Assembly (NCBI RefSeq): GCF_019711395.1
Contig: NZ_JAIGNL010000002.1
Span: 663,001-727,000 of the forward strand
DNA length: 64,000 bases
Direction: 5' to 3'
Source: Qipengyuania xiapuensis
Lineage (GTDB): Bacteria > Pseudomonadota > Alphaproteobacteria > Sphingomonadales > Sphingomonadaceae
Made by a program: the position numbers and the translations under genes. A model generated the notes under the pieces. The model was not told where the DNA came from. It was given only the letters and a program-made list of their open reading frames with translations, and did not search any database. Below, piece by piece: positions 30,140 through 39,225 of the stretch (position 1 is its first letter; every line of letters starts with the position of its first letter).

Positions 30140-30682
30140 TCAAAACGGGTTCACCGTGTAGCCGCGCTGCTGGAGCTTGGCGTGGGCGGTCATGGCGGAG
30201 AGGTCCATTTCGACGCCCTCGATCAACTCGTCCTTGCTCACGCCATAGGCTGCCGCGCTCTGGCCGCAGACGATGAAGCGCACGCCGTGGTCGAGCATCG
30301 CACGGATCATGGCAGCGCTGCCGTTCTCGCCTTCTAGCTCGTGCGCAGCCCAGCCCTCTGCCGAGAGCAAATCGTGGACCGCCTTGCCATGCACCACCAC
30401 GGCGACGCGGATGTTCTCTTCCGCCACGCCATGCGCGACATGCATGTTGATGAAGCGCGCCGCGCTTTCGAAACCGCGATTGCGACCGCCGTCCTTGGCG
30501 GGTTCTGCGACGTCGAAACTGTGCGAAAGCTCCGTGTCGGGCTCGAAGGTCTCCACGCCCTTGACCGGCGCGTGCGGGCCGAAGTCCTCGAACACCGGAC
30601 CGGTCTTGAACGCGCTCATGTCCTGCGCGGCGAGCGGCAGGGCAATCAGGGCTGCGCCGAGGACGGCAATGGATCGGATCAT
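30140..30682 (-). CDS. DsrE/DsrF-like protein, exported
   Basis: A 180-residue protein with a Sec signal peptide (MIRSIAVLGAALIALPLAAQ) and a DsrE-type fold (FINMHVAHGVAEENIRVAVV, then FIVCGQSAAAYG). The one mature-region Cys (Cys139 in IVCGQSA) sits where DsrE-like sulfur-carrier proteins often have theirs. Export is unusual for DsrE/TusD themselves but common for DsrE-like proteins of this sort. It overlaps the upstream gene by 4 nt. Sulfur-related function is inference. Confidence 0.78.
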   Translation of the reverse strand: MIRSIAVLGAALIALPLAAQDMSAFKTGPVFEDFGPHAPVKGVETFEPDTELSHSFDVAEPAKDGGRNRGFESAARFINMHVAHGVAEENIRVAVVVHGKAVHDLLSAEGWAAHELEGENGSAAMIRAMLDHGVRFIVCGQSAAAYGVSKDELIEGVEMDLSAMTAHAKLQQRGYTVNPF

Positions 30683-31113
30683 ATGTTTTCTCCGGCAGTC
30701 TTTCGGCTGAGATCATGCCCGCAGTTGGCGCAGATGCGCGAAGGCCACCAGCTGCGCTGTTCGTTCTCTGTCGTGTAGCCCGATGGCGGCGATGAGTTGA
30801 AGATCGACTGCCCGCATGAAGGGCAATGTTTCGAAGCCAGTTTGCGGGCAATTGTTTCCCCGAAATAGGGCAGGTCATACGACCGCGGCGAGAGGCCCGA
30901 GGCACCGCCACTTGCGCCGATCACACAAGCGACCACGAAGCCCCAGATCGGCAGTATCTGCGGCTCCACCCCGTTGATTGCATCGACCAGCGCCACCATC
31001 GCCACGATCACCCAAAGCAATGCATAAGCCTGGGCCAGCGCCGTCACGACGCGCGTTGCGGCCCATACGGGATAGGGCGCAAGGGCCGTTCCAGAGGCCT
31101 GCGGTTCGCTCAA
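30679..31113 (-). CDS. membrane protein with C-terminal zinc ribbon
   Basis: A 144-residue protein. Two hydrophobic helices (about residues 20-45 and 52-70) are followed by a soluble part with CPSCGQ and CANCGH, two CxxC knuckles typical of a zinc ribbon. No named family is evident. It overlaps ruvA at its start (ATGA at 31110-31113) and the DsrE-like gene at its stop (30679-30682), so it is coupled to both. The link with recombination is unknown. Confidence 0.68.
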   Translation of the reverse strand: MSEPQASGTALAPYPVWAATRVVTALAQAYALLWVIVAMVALVDAINGVEPQILPIWGFVVACVIGASGGASGLSPRSYDLPYFGETIARKLASKHCPSCGQSIFNSSPPSGYTTENEQRSWWPSRICANCGHDLSRKTAGENI

Positions 31114-31715
31114 CCCGCTGCCCTCTTCAATGCGACGCGGATGAGGTCGCCCTCGCTCGCGCCTTCGCCCAGTTCGCCCTGCGCTGCCGCCACTGCGCGT
31201 GCCGCCACGGCGGGCTTGAAACCAAGGTTCTCGAGCGCGCTTACAGCATCGGCGCTCGCGCCGCCCGCAGGCGTCGCCGGAGCCACTCCGCTAGTAGCAC
31301 CGCCTCCCGGAAGCGCGCCGGCCTTGTCCTTCAACTCGTTGACGATGCGTCCGGCGAGCTTGGGCCCCACGCCCTGCGCGCGCGCAACGGTGGCGGCATC
31401 GCCATTGGCGCAGGCCTGCTGCACCTCGCCGGTCGACAGTGCCGAGAGGATCGCGAGCGCGACCTTGCTGCCGACGCCCTGCACCTGCGTGAGCAGGCGG
31501 AACCAGTCGCGCTCGGCGGCTTCGGCAAAACCGAGCAGGCGCATATCGTTCTCTGACACCTGCAGGTCGGTGTAGATCGTGCAGGCCTCGCCCTTCTCGC
31601 CCAGCGCGGCGAGTGTCTTGGTCGAGCAATGGACGAGATAGCCCACGCCCGAGACGTCGATCACCGCCCAGTCGACACCGGTTTCGTCGAGCAGGCCCTT
31701 CAGCTTCGCAATCAT
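31110..31715 (-). CDS. ruvA: Holliday junction DNA-binding protein RuvA
   Basis: The tetrameric junction-binding subunit of RuvAB. The 201-residue protein from ATG 31715 (MIAKLKGLLDE) has the N-terminal OB fold, the two helix-hairpin-helix motifs (QVQGVGSKVALAIL and RAQGVGPKLAGRIV) and the C-terminal RuvB-contacting domain. A longer frame from 31811 has no family support. It starts the leftward operon that ends with ruvB. No ruvC is present immediately upstream; the next gene rightward is aroC on the other strand. Confidence 0.95.
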   Translation of the reverse strand: MIAKLKGLLDETGVDWAVIDVSGVGYLVHCSTKTLAALGEKGEACTIYTDLQVSENDMRLLGFAEAAERDWFRLLTQVQGVGSKVALAILSALSTGEVQQACANGDAATVARAQGVGPKLAGRIVNELKDKAGALPGGGATSGVAPATPAGGASADAVSALENLGFKPAVAARAVAAAQGELGEGASEGDLIRVALKRAAG

Positions 31716-31945
31716 GGTTTGTTCCTGCCCCAACGTAGCGCGCTTGGCCAGAGTTGGATCGAAGTTGTGAACCACGGGGGCAAGCCCGTCAGGCTGGAAC
31801 ACATGGAACACGGTCCTGGGGAAGGAATCTCGGGGGGATAGCTTGGGGTCGGGTCATGGCACCACCATGCCGCCTTCGCGCCGGGTAGGAAAATCTTGCG
31901 CACCGCTCTGCTCGACAGCGACACGCGATGCGCTAAGACACACGC

Positions 31946-33013
31946 ATGAGCTGGAACACATTCGGACGCGTGCTGCGCTTCACCACCTGGGGGGAAAGCC
32001 ATGGCCCTGCCATCGGCGCGGTGCTCGATGGGTGCCCGCCGGGTATCGAGCTGAGCGAGGCCGACATCCAGCCCTTCCTCGATGCGAGGAAGCCGGGGCA
32101 GAACAAGTTCACCACGCAGCGCAAGGAGCCCGACGAGGTTCGCATCCTCTCGGGTGTGTTCGAGGGCAAGACCACCGGCACGCCGATCAGCCTGCTGATC
32201 GAGAACACGGACCAGCGTTCGAAGGATTATTCCGAGATCGCGAACACCTATCGCCCCGGCCATGCCGACTATGCCTATGACGCGAAATACGGCTTTCGCG
32301 ACTATCGCGGTGGCGGGCGGTCGAGCGCGCGCGAGACGGCGATGCGCGTGGCTGCCGCTGGCGTTGCGCGCAAGGTCATCGGCGAGGTCGAAATCCTCGC
32401 CTATGTCGCCGAAATCGGCGGCGACCGGATCGACCCTGCGAATTTCGACGCCGATGAAATCAGCCGCAATCTCTTTTGGTGCCCTGATGCCGAGGCCGCC
32501 AAGCGCTGGGAGAAGCTCGTGGACGATGCCCGCAAGGCAGGCTCGTCCCTCGGCGCCGTAGTCGAATGCGTGGCGACTGGCGTTCCCGCAGGCTGGGGCG
32601 CGCCGGTCTACGCCAAGCTCGACAGCGATCTCGCCGCAGGCATGATGACCATCAATGCGGTCAAGGGCGTGGAGATCGGCGACGGTTTCGATGCCGCGCG
32701 CCTCACAGGCGAACAGAACGCGGATGCCATGTCACCGGGCGAGAACGGTCCTGAATTCGCGGCCAACCACGCAGGCGGGATCGCGGGCGGCATCTCGACC
32801 GGCCAGCCGGTGGTGTGCCGCGTGGCATTCAAACCGACCAGCTCGATCCTTACTCCCGTCGCCAGCGTCGATCGCGAGGGCAAGGCCACCGAGGTTCGGA
32901 CCAAGGGTCGGCACGACCCCTGCGTTGGCATTCGCGGAACACCCGTGGTCGAAGCGATGATGGCGCTGGTGCTGGCGGACCACAAACTGCTCCACCGCGC
33001 GCAATGCGGCTAG
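31946..33013 (+). CDS. aroC: chorismate synthase
   Basis: Last enzyme of the shikimate pathway, converting EPSP to chorismate with reduced FMN. The 355-residue protein has all three family signatures: [18 protein letters not shown] near the start, the [27 protein letters not shown] stretch in the middle (GGRSSAR seen directly), and a late [24 protein letters not shown] segment. About 230 nt separate it from ruvA, divergently, with no feature I can name. It feeds the same pathway as pheA at the other end of the window. Confidence 0.97.
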   Translation: MSWNTFGRVLRFTTWGESHGPAIGAVLDGCPPGIELSEADIQPFLDARKPGQNKFTTQRKEPDEVRILSGVFEGKTTGTPISLLIENTDQRSKDYSEIANTYRPGHADYAYDAKYGFRDYRGGGRSSARETAMRVAAAGVARKVIGEVEILAYVAEIGGDRIDPANFDADEISRNLFWCPDAEAAKRWEKLVDDARKAGSSLGAVVECVATGVPAGWGAPVYAKLDSDLAAGMMTINAVKGVEIGDGFDAARLTGEQNADAMSPGENGPEFAANHAGGIAGGISTGQPVVCRVAFKPTSSILTPVASVDREGKATEVRTKGRHDPCVGIRGTPVVEAMMALVLADHKLLHRAQCG

Positions 33014-33041
33014 ACTGCATTCCTCCGGAAGCCTGCCCGAA

Positions 33042-33626
33042 ATGAAGACCCTCGCAAATTCGCGCCCCTTGCTGTGGCTGGCGCTCGCCTTGCCCGGGAT
33101 CTGGATGAGCTGGCGCTGGATCGTGACGCCCGATCTCTATGGCTACGGCCATGCAATCGCCGACAGCGGAGACTGGGCGGCGTGGCTGTTGCTGGTGACG
33201 CTGGCGGTGACGCCGGTCCGGCTCGCGTTTCGCAAGCGGAAGTGGGCCGTCTGGCTGATGCGGCGCAGGCGTGACATCGGCGTGGCGAGCTTTGGCTACG
33301 CCGCGTTTCACACCGCGATCTACCTCTGGAAGAAGGCCTCGGTTTCCGCAGTTCTGGCGGAGATGAGCGATACATACCTGCTCACCGGCTGGCTGGCCTT
33401 CGCGCTGTTCGTACCGCTCGCCGCGACATCGAACGACATCGCGACAAGGGCACTCAAGCGGTCATGGAAGACGCTGCACCGGCTCGTCTATCCGGCGGCG
33501 GTGCTGGTCTTCCTGCACTGGGTCCTGTCCGCCTTCGATCCGACCACCGCGTGGATCCACGTGGGCATCCTGGTGGCGATCGAAGGGGTCAGGGTCGTGC
33601 TGCAGTATCGTCAGAGAGTGACGTAG
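33042..33626 (+). CDS. MsrQ/YedZ-like heme-binding membrane subunit (ferric reductase-like domain)
   Basis: A 194-residue membrane protein with five to six helices and the ferric-reductase-like heme histidines (FHTAIY, LHRLVY, FLHWVLS). It resembles MsrQ, the quinol-oxidising cytochrome b partner of the periplasmic methionine sulfoxide reductase MsrP. No msrP lies within the window next to it, so its partner is elsewhere or different. It begins 28 nt after aroC and overlaps the convergent HHH lipoprotein by 16 nt. Confidence 0.85.
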   Translation: MKTLANSRPLLWLALALPGIWMSWRWIVTPDLYGYGHAIADSGDWAAWLLLVTLAVTPVRLAFRKRKWAVWLMRRRRDIGVASFGYAAFHTAIYLWKKASVSAVLAEMSDTYLLTGWLAFALFVPLAATSNDIATRALKRSWKTLHRLVYPAAVLVFLHWVLSAFDPTTAWIHVGILVAIEGVRVVLQYRQRVT

Positions 33627-34117
33627 TTGCGGAAACGGGCGACTTCGGCCTCGTCCACATACTTGCCGATTTCGCGGTCGAATTCGGCCATGTCCTCGTA
33701 GGGACGATATTCTTCGAATTCGTGGACCATCTTGTCGGTCATGCCCGGGATCAGGCGGATCTGCTCTTCGGTCGCCTCGTTGAGGTTGACCGGCACGAAG
33801 ACGCCTTCGAGCACTGCAGCGGCTTCTTCTGCCGACAGCGTTTCGAGGAGCAGTGCGTTGAACGCGGTCACATCTGCAAAGGGCTGGCCAGCGACGATCG
33901 CAGCGGCGAGTTCTTCCGACACGCCTTCGACAGCAGCAAGCTGTTCGGCAGTCGCCGTGCTCGCGTCAAGGACACCGGTCGTTTCGGCAGCAGCTTCCAC
34001 GTCGGTGGCAGCGGCAGTCTCATCAGTATCGACAGCAGCATCTTCTGCACCACCCGAGCAGGCGGCGAGAGCAAGGGTGCTGCTGGCGAGCGCAGCGGCG
34101 AAAGCAAATTTACGCAT
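33611..34117 (-). CDS. helix-hairpin-helix domain lipoprotein
   Basis: A 168-residue protein with a lipoprotein signal (TLALAACSGG, lipidated Cys20), a Glu/Ala/Thr-rich acidic linker, and two helical units resembling ComEA-type helix-hairpin-helix domains (TAEQLAAVEGVSEELAAAIV and LNEATEEQIRLIPGMTDKMV). HHH domains commonly bind DNA, but this copy is very acidic, so DNA binding is doubtful. It is divergent from ahpC; its 3' end overlaps the MsrQ-like gene. Confidence 0.8.
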   Translation of the reverse strand: MRKFAFAAALASSTLALAACSGGAEDAAVDTDETAAATDVEAAAETTGVLDASTATAEQLAAVEGVSEELAAAIVAGQPFADVTAFNALLLETLSAEEAAAVLEGVFVPVNLNEATEEQIRLIPGMTDKMVHEFEEYRPYEDMAEFDREIGKYVDEAEVARFRNYVTL

Positions 34118-34268
34118 ATCGAATCCTCTTATTGCGAAGAATTCTCATTATCAGGAATTTCGGCGATGCGAAGGGATTTCTCGTAGAAAAGCCGGAAAAT
34201 ACTCGCGATTGCGAAAAATGCACGATAATCGCCATTCACTTGCAGTTTTCGAAAGTTCCAACAGATTG

Positions 34269-34294
34269 ATAGAAAATTCCGATGTTCGCAATCG
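34269..34294 (+). promoter_or_regulatory. candidate OxyR-like operator upstream of ahpC
   Basis: Three tetramers, ATAG (34269-34272), CGAT (34280-34283) and ATCG (34291-34294), are each separated by exactly 7 nt, which is the spacing of OxyR sites (ATAG-N7-CTAT-N7-ATAG-N7-CTAT). The second and third deviate by one base each and the fourth is not matched. The surrounding 250 nt is distinctly AT-rich for this genome. Suggestive only. Confidence 0.35.
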
Positions 34295-34371
34295 CAACAT
34301 ATCGCTTTTGTGCATCGCAACAGCGCTTATCTGGGTCCCACGAGTTTCAACCCGAATAACGGAGAAAAACC

Positions 34372-34938
34372 ATGGGTATCATCGGAAGCACCATCAAGCC
34401 GTTCAACGCCACGGCCTTCCAGGCCGGCAAGGACTTTTTCGAAGTCACCGACGAAGATGTGAAGGGCAAGTGGGCCGTCTTCTTCTTCTATCCGGCCGAC
34501 TTCACCTTCGTCTGCCCGACCGAACTCGAAGACCTCGGCGAGCAGTACGCCATGCTCCAGAAGATGGACGTCGAAGTCTACGCCGTGTCGACCGACACGC
34601 ATTTCAGCCACAAGGCCTGGCACGACACCTCGGACAAGATCGGCAAGCTGCAGTTCCCGTTCCTTGGTGACCAGAACCACGTCCTCGCACGCAACTTCGA
34701 CGTGCTGCGTGAAGGCGTCGGCCTTGCCGACCGCGCAACCTTCGTCGTCGACCCGGACGGTGTGATCCAGATCATGGAACAGACCTGCGAAGGCGTCGGC
34801 CGCAATGCCAACGAACTGGCTCGCAAGATCAAGGCTGCACAGTACGTTCGCGCCAACCCCGGCCAGGTCTGCCCGGCCGCATGGGAAGAAGGCAGCGACA
34901 CGCTTGCACCCTCGCTCGACCTCGTCGGCAAGATCTAA
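34372..34938 (+). CDS. ahpC: alkyl hydroperoxide reductase subunit C (peroxiredoxin)
   Basis: A 2-Cys peroxiredoxin reducing H2O2 and organic peroxides. The 188-residue protein has the peroxidatic Cys48 in FTFVCPTEL and the resolving Cys167 in GQVCPAAW, plus the late YF-type C-terminal region. CGGAGAAAAACC precedes ATG 34372. AhpF, its reductase, follows 173 nt later, with two hairpins between them that would reduce read-through and give more ahpC than ahpF message. Peroxide-responsive control is expected; no oxyR is in the window. Confidence 0.97.
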   Translation: MGIIGSTIKPFNATAFQAGKDFFEVTDEDVKGKWAVFFFYPADFTFVCPTELEDLGEQYAMLQKMDVEVYAVSTDTHFSHKAWHDTSDKIGKLQFPFLGDQNHVLARNFDVLREGVGLADRATFVVDPDGVIQIMEQTCEGVGRNANELARKIKAAQYVRANPGQVCPAAWEEGSDTLAPSLDLVGKI

Positions 34939-34988
34939 GCTGACAGCCTGAGTTCAGGCGGCCGTTCGTAGAACGGTCGCCACAAGAG

Positions 34989-35009
34989 CCCGAGAACAAT
35001 AATCTCGGG
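34989..35009 (+). terminator. short hairpin in the ahpC-ahpF gap
   Basis: A 6-bp stem (CCCGAG at 34989-34994, CTCGGG at 35004-35009) lies directly before the main terminator. There is no T-run, so it may stabilise the ahpC 3' end. Confidence 0.4.
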
Positions 35010-35016
35010 TCGCTGG

Positions 35017-35062
35017 AAGACCCGGGGGCAATCCTCCCCCCCTTTGGCCCCCGGGTCTTTTC
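35017..35062 (+). terminator. strong intrinsic terminator between ahpC and ahpF
   Basis: A perfect 13-bp stem (35017-35029 with 35047-35059, AAGACCCGGGGGC and its complement) has a C-rich loop and is followed by a short T-rich stretch (TTTTCCCC). It should end most ahpC transcripts before ahpF. Confidence 0.8.
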
Positions 35063-35111
35063 CCCTCCCCCGATTGACCATCAATCCGCGACACACGCCC
35101 GGAGTCCGTCC

Positions 35112-36701
35112 ATGCTCGATGCGAACCTTACCCAGCAGCTCAAGACCTACCTTGCCAATTTGCGCGAGCCGGTCGAACTGGTCGCCTCGCTCGGCGACGA
35201 CGACAAATCGCGCCAGACGCGCGAACTGCTCGAAGAGATTGCCGCGCTGCACGACGATGTCAGCGCCAGCTTCGACGGGACTGACGAGCGCAAGCCCAGC
35301 TTCGTGATCCGCCGCGCGAGCGATGCAGAGAAGTGGGTGCGTTTCGCGGGCCTCCCGATGGGCCACGAGTTTACCTCGCTGGTCCTCGCCCTGCTGTGGG
35401 CAGGTGGCCATCCGCCCAAGGTCGATGCCGACCTGCTCGAACAGGTCCGCGGCCTCGAGGGCGACTTCAATTTCGAAATGTATTTCTCGCTCTCGTGCCA
35501 CAACTGCCCCGACGTGGTGCAGGCGCTGACGCTGATGGCGCTCGAGAACCCGCGTATCACCGCGACGCTGATCGAGGGCGGCACCTACCAGGACGAAGTA
35601 GACGCGCGCGACGTGATGGCCGTTCCCGCCACCTTCCTGAATGGCGAGCCCTTCTACAACGGCAAGATGGAACTGGCCGAGATCCTCGCCAAGATCGACA
35701 CCGGCGCCGATGCCAAGGCAGCCGAGAAGCTCTCGGCCAAGGAGCCGTTCGAAGTGCTGGTGATCGGCGGCGGCCCTGCCGGCGCAGCCTCGGCGATCTA
35801 CACCGCGCGCAAGGGCTTTCGTACCGGCATCGCGGCCGAACGTTTCGGCGGCCAGCTGCATGACACGCTCGGCATCGAGAACCTTCCCGGCACCGCCTAC
35901 ACCGAAGGCCCGAAGCTGGCCGGCGATCTCGAACGCCATGTCGGCGAATACGACATCGACCTGATGAACCTTGCCAAGGCCGTGAAGCTCGTCCCCGCCA
36001 AGGAAGAAGGCGGGCTGCACACGGTCGAGCTCGGCAACGGCGCTTCGCTCAAGTCGCGCAGCCTGATCCTCGCGACCGGTGCGCGCTGGCGGAACCTCGG
36101 CGTTCCGGGCGAAGCTGAGTATCGCAACAAGGGCGTGGCCTATTGCCCGCACTGCGACGGCCCGCTGTTCAAGGGCAAGCGCATCGCGGTGATCGGCGGC
36201 GGCAATTCGGGTGTCGAAGCGGCGATCGACCTTGCCAAGATCGTCGGCCACGTGACGCTGATCGAGTTCGACGAGAAGCTGCGCGCCGACGAGGTGCTGC
36301 AGGCCAAGCTTCGCAGCATGCCCAATGTCGAGATCGTCACCAGCGGCCAGACGACCGAGATCACCGGCAAGGACGGCAAGGTCGATGGCCTCGTCCTGAA
36401 AGACCGCAAGAGCGGTGACGAGCGCCGGATCGAGCTGGAAGGCGTTTTCGTCCAGATCGGCCTCGTGCCCAACACCGAGTGGCTCGAAGGCAGCGGTCTC
36501 GATCTCACGAAGTTCGGCGAGATCGTCACCGACGAGGAAGGCCGCACCAACTTGCCCGGTATCTTTGGCGCGGGCGACGTCACCGATGTGCCCTACAAAC
36601 AGATCGTCGTGGCCATGGGCGAAGGCTCGAAAGCCGGACTTTCCGCTTTCGATTACCTCATCCGCACCGAACCTGCCGAGGACATCGCCCAGGCCGCCTG
36701 A
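35112..36701 (+). CDS. ahpF: alkyl hydroperoxide reductase subunit F
   Basis: The NADH-dependent flavoprotein disulfide reductase that recycles AhpC. The 529-residue protein has an N-terminal twin-thioredoxin-like domain with CHNC (Cys129 and Cys132), an FAD site [11 protein letters not shown], and the thioredoxin-reductase-like redox site CPHC (Cys345 and Cys348). Both Cys pairs fall at the same residue numbers as in E. coli AhpF. A terminator follows at 36723-36759. It forms a peroxide-defence block with ahpC and katG. Confidence 0.96.
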   Translation: MLDANLTQQLKTYLANLREPVELVASLGDDDKSRQTRELLEEIAALHDDVSASFDGTDERKPSFVIRRASDAEKWVRFAGLPMGHEFTSLVLALLWAGGHPPKVDADLLEQVRGLEGDFNFEMYFSLSCHNCPDVVQALTLMALENPRITATLIEGGTYQDEVDARDVMAVPATFLNGEPFYNGKMELAEILAKIDTGADAKAAEKLSAKEPFEVLVIGGGPAGAASAIYTARKGFRTGIAAERFGGQLHDTLGIENLPGTAYTEGPKLAGDLERHVGEYDIDLMNLAKAVKLVPAKEEGGLHTVELGNGASLKSRSLILATGARWRNLGVPGEAEYRNKGVAYCPHCDGPLFKGKRIAVIGGGNSGVEAAIDLAKIVGHVTLIEFDEKLRADEVLQAKLRSMPNVEIVTSGQTTEITGKDGKVDGLVLKDRKSGDERRIELEGVFVQIGLVPNTEWLEGSGLDLTKFGEIVTDEEGRTNLPGIFGAGDVTDVPYKQIVVAMGEGSKAGLSAFDYLIRTEPAEDIAQAA

Positions 36702-36722
36702 ATTTGATCCAGGTCAGTTTGA

Positions 36723-36759
36723 AAAGCGCCGTCATTCCAAGCGAATGGCGGCGCTTTCC
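36723..36759 (+). terminator. ahpF terminator
   Basis: A 14-bp stem with one G-U pair (36723-36736 with 36744-36757; AAAGCGCCGTCATT with AATGGCGGCGCTTT) and a 7-nt loop lies just after the ahpF stop. The 3' arm ends in TTT, so the T-run is short. Confidence 0.7.
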
Positions 36760-36795
36760 GTGCCTGGAGCACGCCTCGTCGTAAAATCGCCTCAG

Positions 36796-36825
36796 CCAAT
36801 CAATTTGAACCGTTTAATCGATTGG
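36796..36825 (+). promoter_or_regulatory. dyad upstream of katG, candidate operator
   Basis: Ten-base arms CCAATCAATT (36796-36805) and AATCGATTGG (36816-36825) are inverted repeats with one mismatch and a 10-nt spacer. A second inverted repeat, TTTAAT (36813-36818) with ATTAAA (36830-36835), overlaps it. The regulator is unknown. Confidence 0.45.
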
Positions 36826-36863
36826 ACGAATTAAAGGCCGGGGTTCATCTTCTCAAATGTTAA

Positions 36864-36891
36864 CTCGGACGGGAGACCCGAGTCTTTTTTA
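36864..36891 (+). terminator. terminator-like hairpin in the katG leader
   Basis: A 6-bp stem (ACTCGG at 36864-36869, CCGAGT at 36879-36884) is followed directly by C and a run of six Ts, then the katG ribosome site AGAGGAGAG and ATG at 36907. This is the shape of an intrinsic terminator placed in the mRNA leader, so transcription attenuation is possible. Confidence 0.55.
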
Positions 36892-36906
36892 GAGGAGAGC
36901 GATTAC

Positions 36907-39123
36907 ATGGACGCCAAAACCGGAGATATCAGCGGCTGCCCGTTTCACGGAAATGCGGGCACGCGGGACCTTTTCGGTCGCCGCAACCGCGACTGGTGGC
37001 CCGACCAGCTCGACCTTGAAATCCTGACCGAAGGCGGCCGCGCGGCCGACCCGATGGACGAGGATTTCGATTACTGCGAAGCCTTCAACGCGATCGACTA
37101 CAAGGCCCTCAAGCAGGACCTGACCGACCTCATGACCGACAGCCAGGACTGGTGGCCGGCGGACTACGGCCATTACGGTCCGTTCTTCATCCGCATGGCC
37201 TGGCACGCGGCCGGTACCTATCGCACCGGCGACGGTCGCGGTGGCGGCGGCAGCGGCCAGCAGCGCTTCGCCCCGCTCAACAGCTGGCCCGATAACGGCA
37301 ACCTCGACAAGGCACGCCGCCTGCTGTGGCCGATCAAGCAGAAGTACGGCAAGCACATCAGCTGGGCCGACCTCTTTATCCTCACCGGCAACGTCGCGAT
37401 CGAGAGCATGGGCGGACCCGTGTTCGGCTTCGGCGGCGGCCGCAAGGACGTGTTCGATCCCGAAACCGTCTATTGGGGCACCGAAGAGAAGTGGGTCGAT
37501 ACCGGCGCGGAAACGCGCATCCAGCCCGACGAGGGCATGGCGCTCGAAAACCCGCTCGCCGCGATCCAGATGGGTCTCATCTACGTCAATCCCGAAGGTC
37601 CGGGCGGCAACCCGCACGACGCCGAGGGCATGGCCCGCGACATGCGCGAAACCTTCGCCCGCATGGCCATGAACGACGAGGAAACTGTCGCGCTGACCGC
37701 CGGCGGCCACGCCTTCGGCAAGGCACATGGTGCCAAGCCCGCCGATACTTTCGGTAGTGCACCCGAAGGTGAAGCGCTGCACCGCATGGGCTTCGGCTGG
37801 CTGACCGACCCCGAAGAAATCGGCAAGGGCCACATCACGACTTCGGGCATCGAAGGCGCATGGACCCCGAACCCGACGCAGTGGGGCAACGACTACTTCC
37901 GCCTGCTGTTCAAGTACGACTACGAGCTCGTCCAGAGCCCGGCAGGTGCGAACCAGTGGCAGCCGATCAACCCGGACCCCGAGGACATGGCGCCCGACGC
38001 GCGCGATCCGTCCAAGAAGGTCCCGACGATGATGACCACCGCCGACATGGCGCTGAAGCGCGACCCGGAATATCGCAAGATCTCCGAGCGTTTCCGTGAC
38101 GACCAGGCGGCGCTCGACGATGCCTTCGCCCGCGCGTGGTTCAAGCTGTGCCACCGCGACATGGGCCCCAAGGTCCGTTACCTAGGCCCGGAAGTGCCCG
38201 AAGAAGACCTGATCTGGCAGGACCCTGTCCCCGCCGGCACGCAGGTTTCGGACAGCGATGTCTCGGCCTTCAAATCGAAGGTTCTCGATAGCGGCCTGAC
38301 TGTTTCCGAGCTGGTCAAGGCAGCCTGGGCCTCGGCCTCGACCTACCGCAACTCGGACCATCGCGGCGGCGCCAATGGCGCGCATATCCGCTTCGACGAG
38401 ATCAAGAACTGGAAGGTCAACGATCCCGAAGAACTGGACAAGGTCCTGACCAAGCTCGACGAGATCCGCGGCGGTATCTCGATGGCCGATGCCATCGTCA
38501 TCGCCGGTTCGGCCGCAGTCGAGAAGGCGGCGAAGGATGCCGGTTTCGACATCACCGTCCCGGTCACCACCGGTCGCGGCGATGCTAGCCGTGAAGACTT
38601 CGATGCAGAGAGCTGGGAGCCGCTGGAACCGTTTGCCGACGGTTTCCGCAACTACCTCAAGACCAAGGCTTCGGTGAAGACCGAGGACATGCTGGTCGAC
38701 AGGGCGCACCTGCTCGGTCTCTCGATCCCCGAAATGACCGCACTGGTCGGCGGGATGCGGGCCATGGGTGCGGTGACCAAGCACACGACGCATGGAAACC
38801 GCATCGGTGTTCTCACGGAAACCCCGGGCAAGCTGGACAACAGCTGGTTCGTGAACCTGCTCGGCATGGGCGTGATCTGGGAAGTTGTCGACGAGAGCGG
38901 CGACGAGGAATTCGTCGGCACCTGCCGCAAGACCGGCAAGGAACTGTGGCGCGCCACGCGCACCGACCTCGTCTTCGGCTCCAACTCGCGCCTGCGCGCA
39001 GTTGCCGAGGTCTATGCCGAGAACGGCAACGAGGAGAAGTTCGTCCGCGACTTCGTCAAGGCCTGGACCAAGGTCATGGACGCGGATCGCTTCGACCTGA
39101 CCTACGCCAAGTACCACAAGTAA
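36907..39123 (+). CDS. katG: catalase-peroxidase KatG
   Basis: A heme enzyme with catalase and peroxidase activity. The 738-residue protein has the duplicated class I peroxidase layout. Active-site residues are in place: Arg96, Trp99 and His100 (RMAWH), and the heme-ligand His268 (TAGGHAFG). The catalase-specific crosslink residues Trp99, Tyr226 (LIYVNPEG) and Met253 (FARMAMND) are all present, so catalase activity is expected. AGAGGAGAG precedes ATG 36907. Its leader carries a terminator-like hairpin and a dyad, pointing to regulated expression, and a terminator follows. Confidence 0.97.
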   Translation: MDAKTGDISGCPFHGNAGTRDLFGRRNRDWWPDQLDLEILTEGGRAADPMDEDFDYCEAFNAIDYKALKQDLTDLMTDSQDWWPADYGHYGPFFIRMAWHAAGTYRTGDGRGGGGSGQQRFAPLNSWPDNGNLDKARRLLWPIKQKYGKHISWADLFILTGNVAIESMGGPVFGFGGGRKDVFDPETVYWGTEEKWVDTGAETRIQPDEGMALENPLAAIQMGLIYVNPEGPGGNPHDAEGMARDMRETFARMAMNDEETVALTAGGHAFGKAHGAKPADTFGSAPEGEALHRMGFGWLTDPEEIGKGHITTSGIEGAWTPNPTQWGNDYFRLLFKYDYELVQSPAGANQWQPINPDPEDMAPDARDPSKKVPTMMTTADMALKRDPEYRKISERFRDDQAALDDAFARAWFKLCHRDMGPKVRYLGPEVPEEDLIWQDPVPAGTQVSDSDVSAFKSKVLDSGLTVSELVKAAWASASTYRNSDHRGGANGAHIRFDEIKNWKVNDPEELDKVLTKLDEIRGGISMADAIVIAGSAAVEKAAKDAGFDITVPVTTGRGDASREDFDAESWEPLEPFADGFRNYLKTKASVKTEDMLVDRAHLLGLSIPEMTALVGGMRAMGAVTKHTTHGNRIGVLTETPGKLDNSWFVNLLGMGVIWEVVDESGDEEFVGTCRKTGKELWRATRTDLVFGSNSRLRAVAEVYAENGNEEKFVRDFVKAWTKVMDADRFDLTYAKYHK

Positions 39124-39154
39124 GGCGTTATTCTGACCCTTTGTGGTCGCAGAG

Positions 39155-39186
39155 GGCCCCCGGCGGAAACGTCGGGGGCCTTTTTC
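39155..39186 (+). terminator. katG terminator
   Basis: A 10-bp stem with one G-T pair (39155-39164 with 39171-39180), loop GGAAAC, is followed by TTTTTCTT. A standard intrinsic terminator. Confidence 0.9.
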
Positions 39187-39225
39187 TTGCCTTTACGGTT
39201 GGTCGAGGCGCGCTAGGGAGAGTGC

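Noticed and set aside
30132..30911. A 260-codon extension of the protein upstream of ruvB
   Set aside because: It lies across the DsrE-like gene and zinc-ribbon gene in another frame on the same strand and is Arg/Gly-rich without motifs.
36907..39123. katG as a recently transferred gene
   Set aside because: Its base and codon use looks like its neighbours, and no mobile element or repeat borders it.
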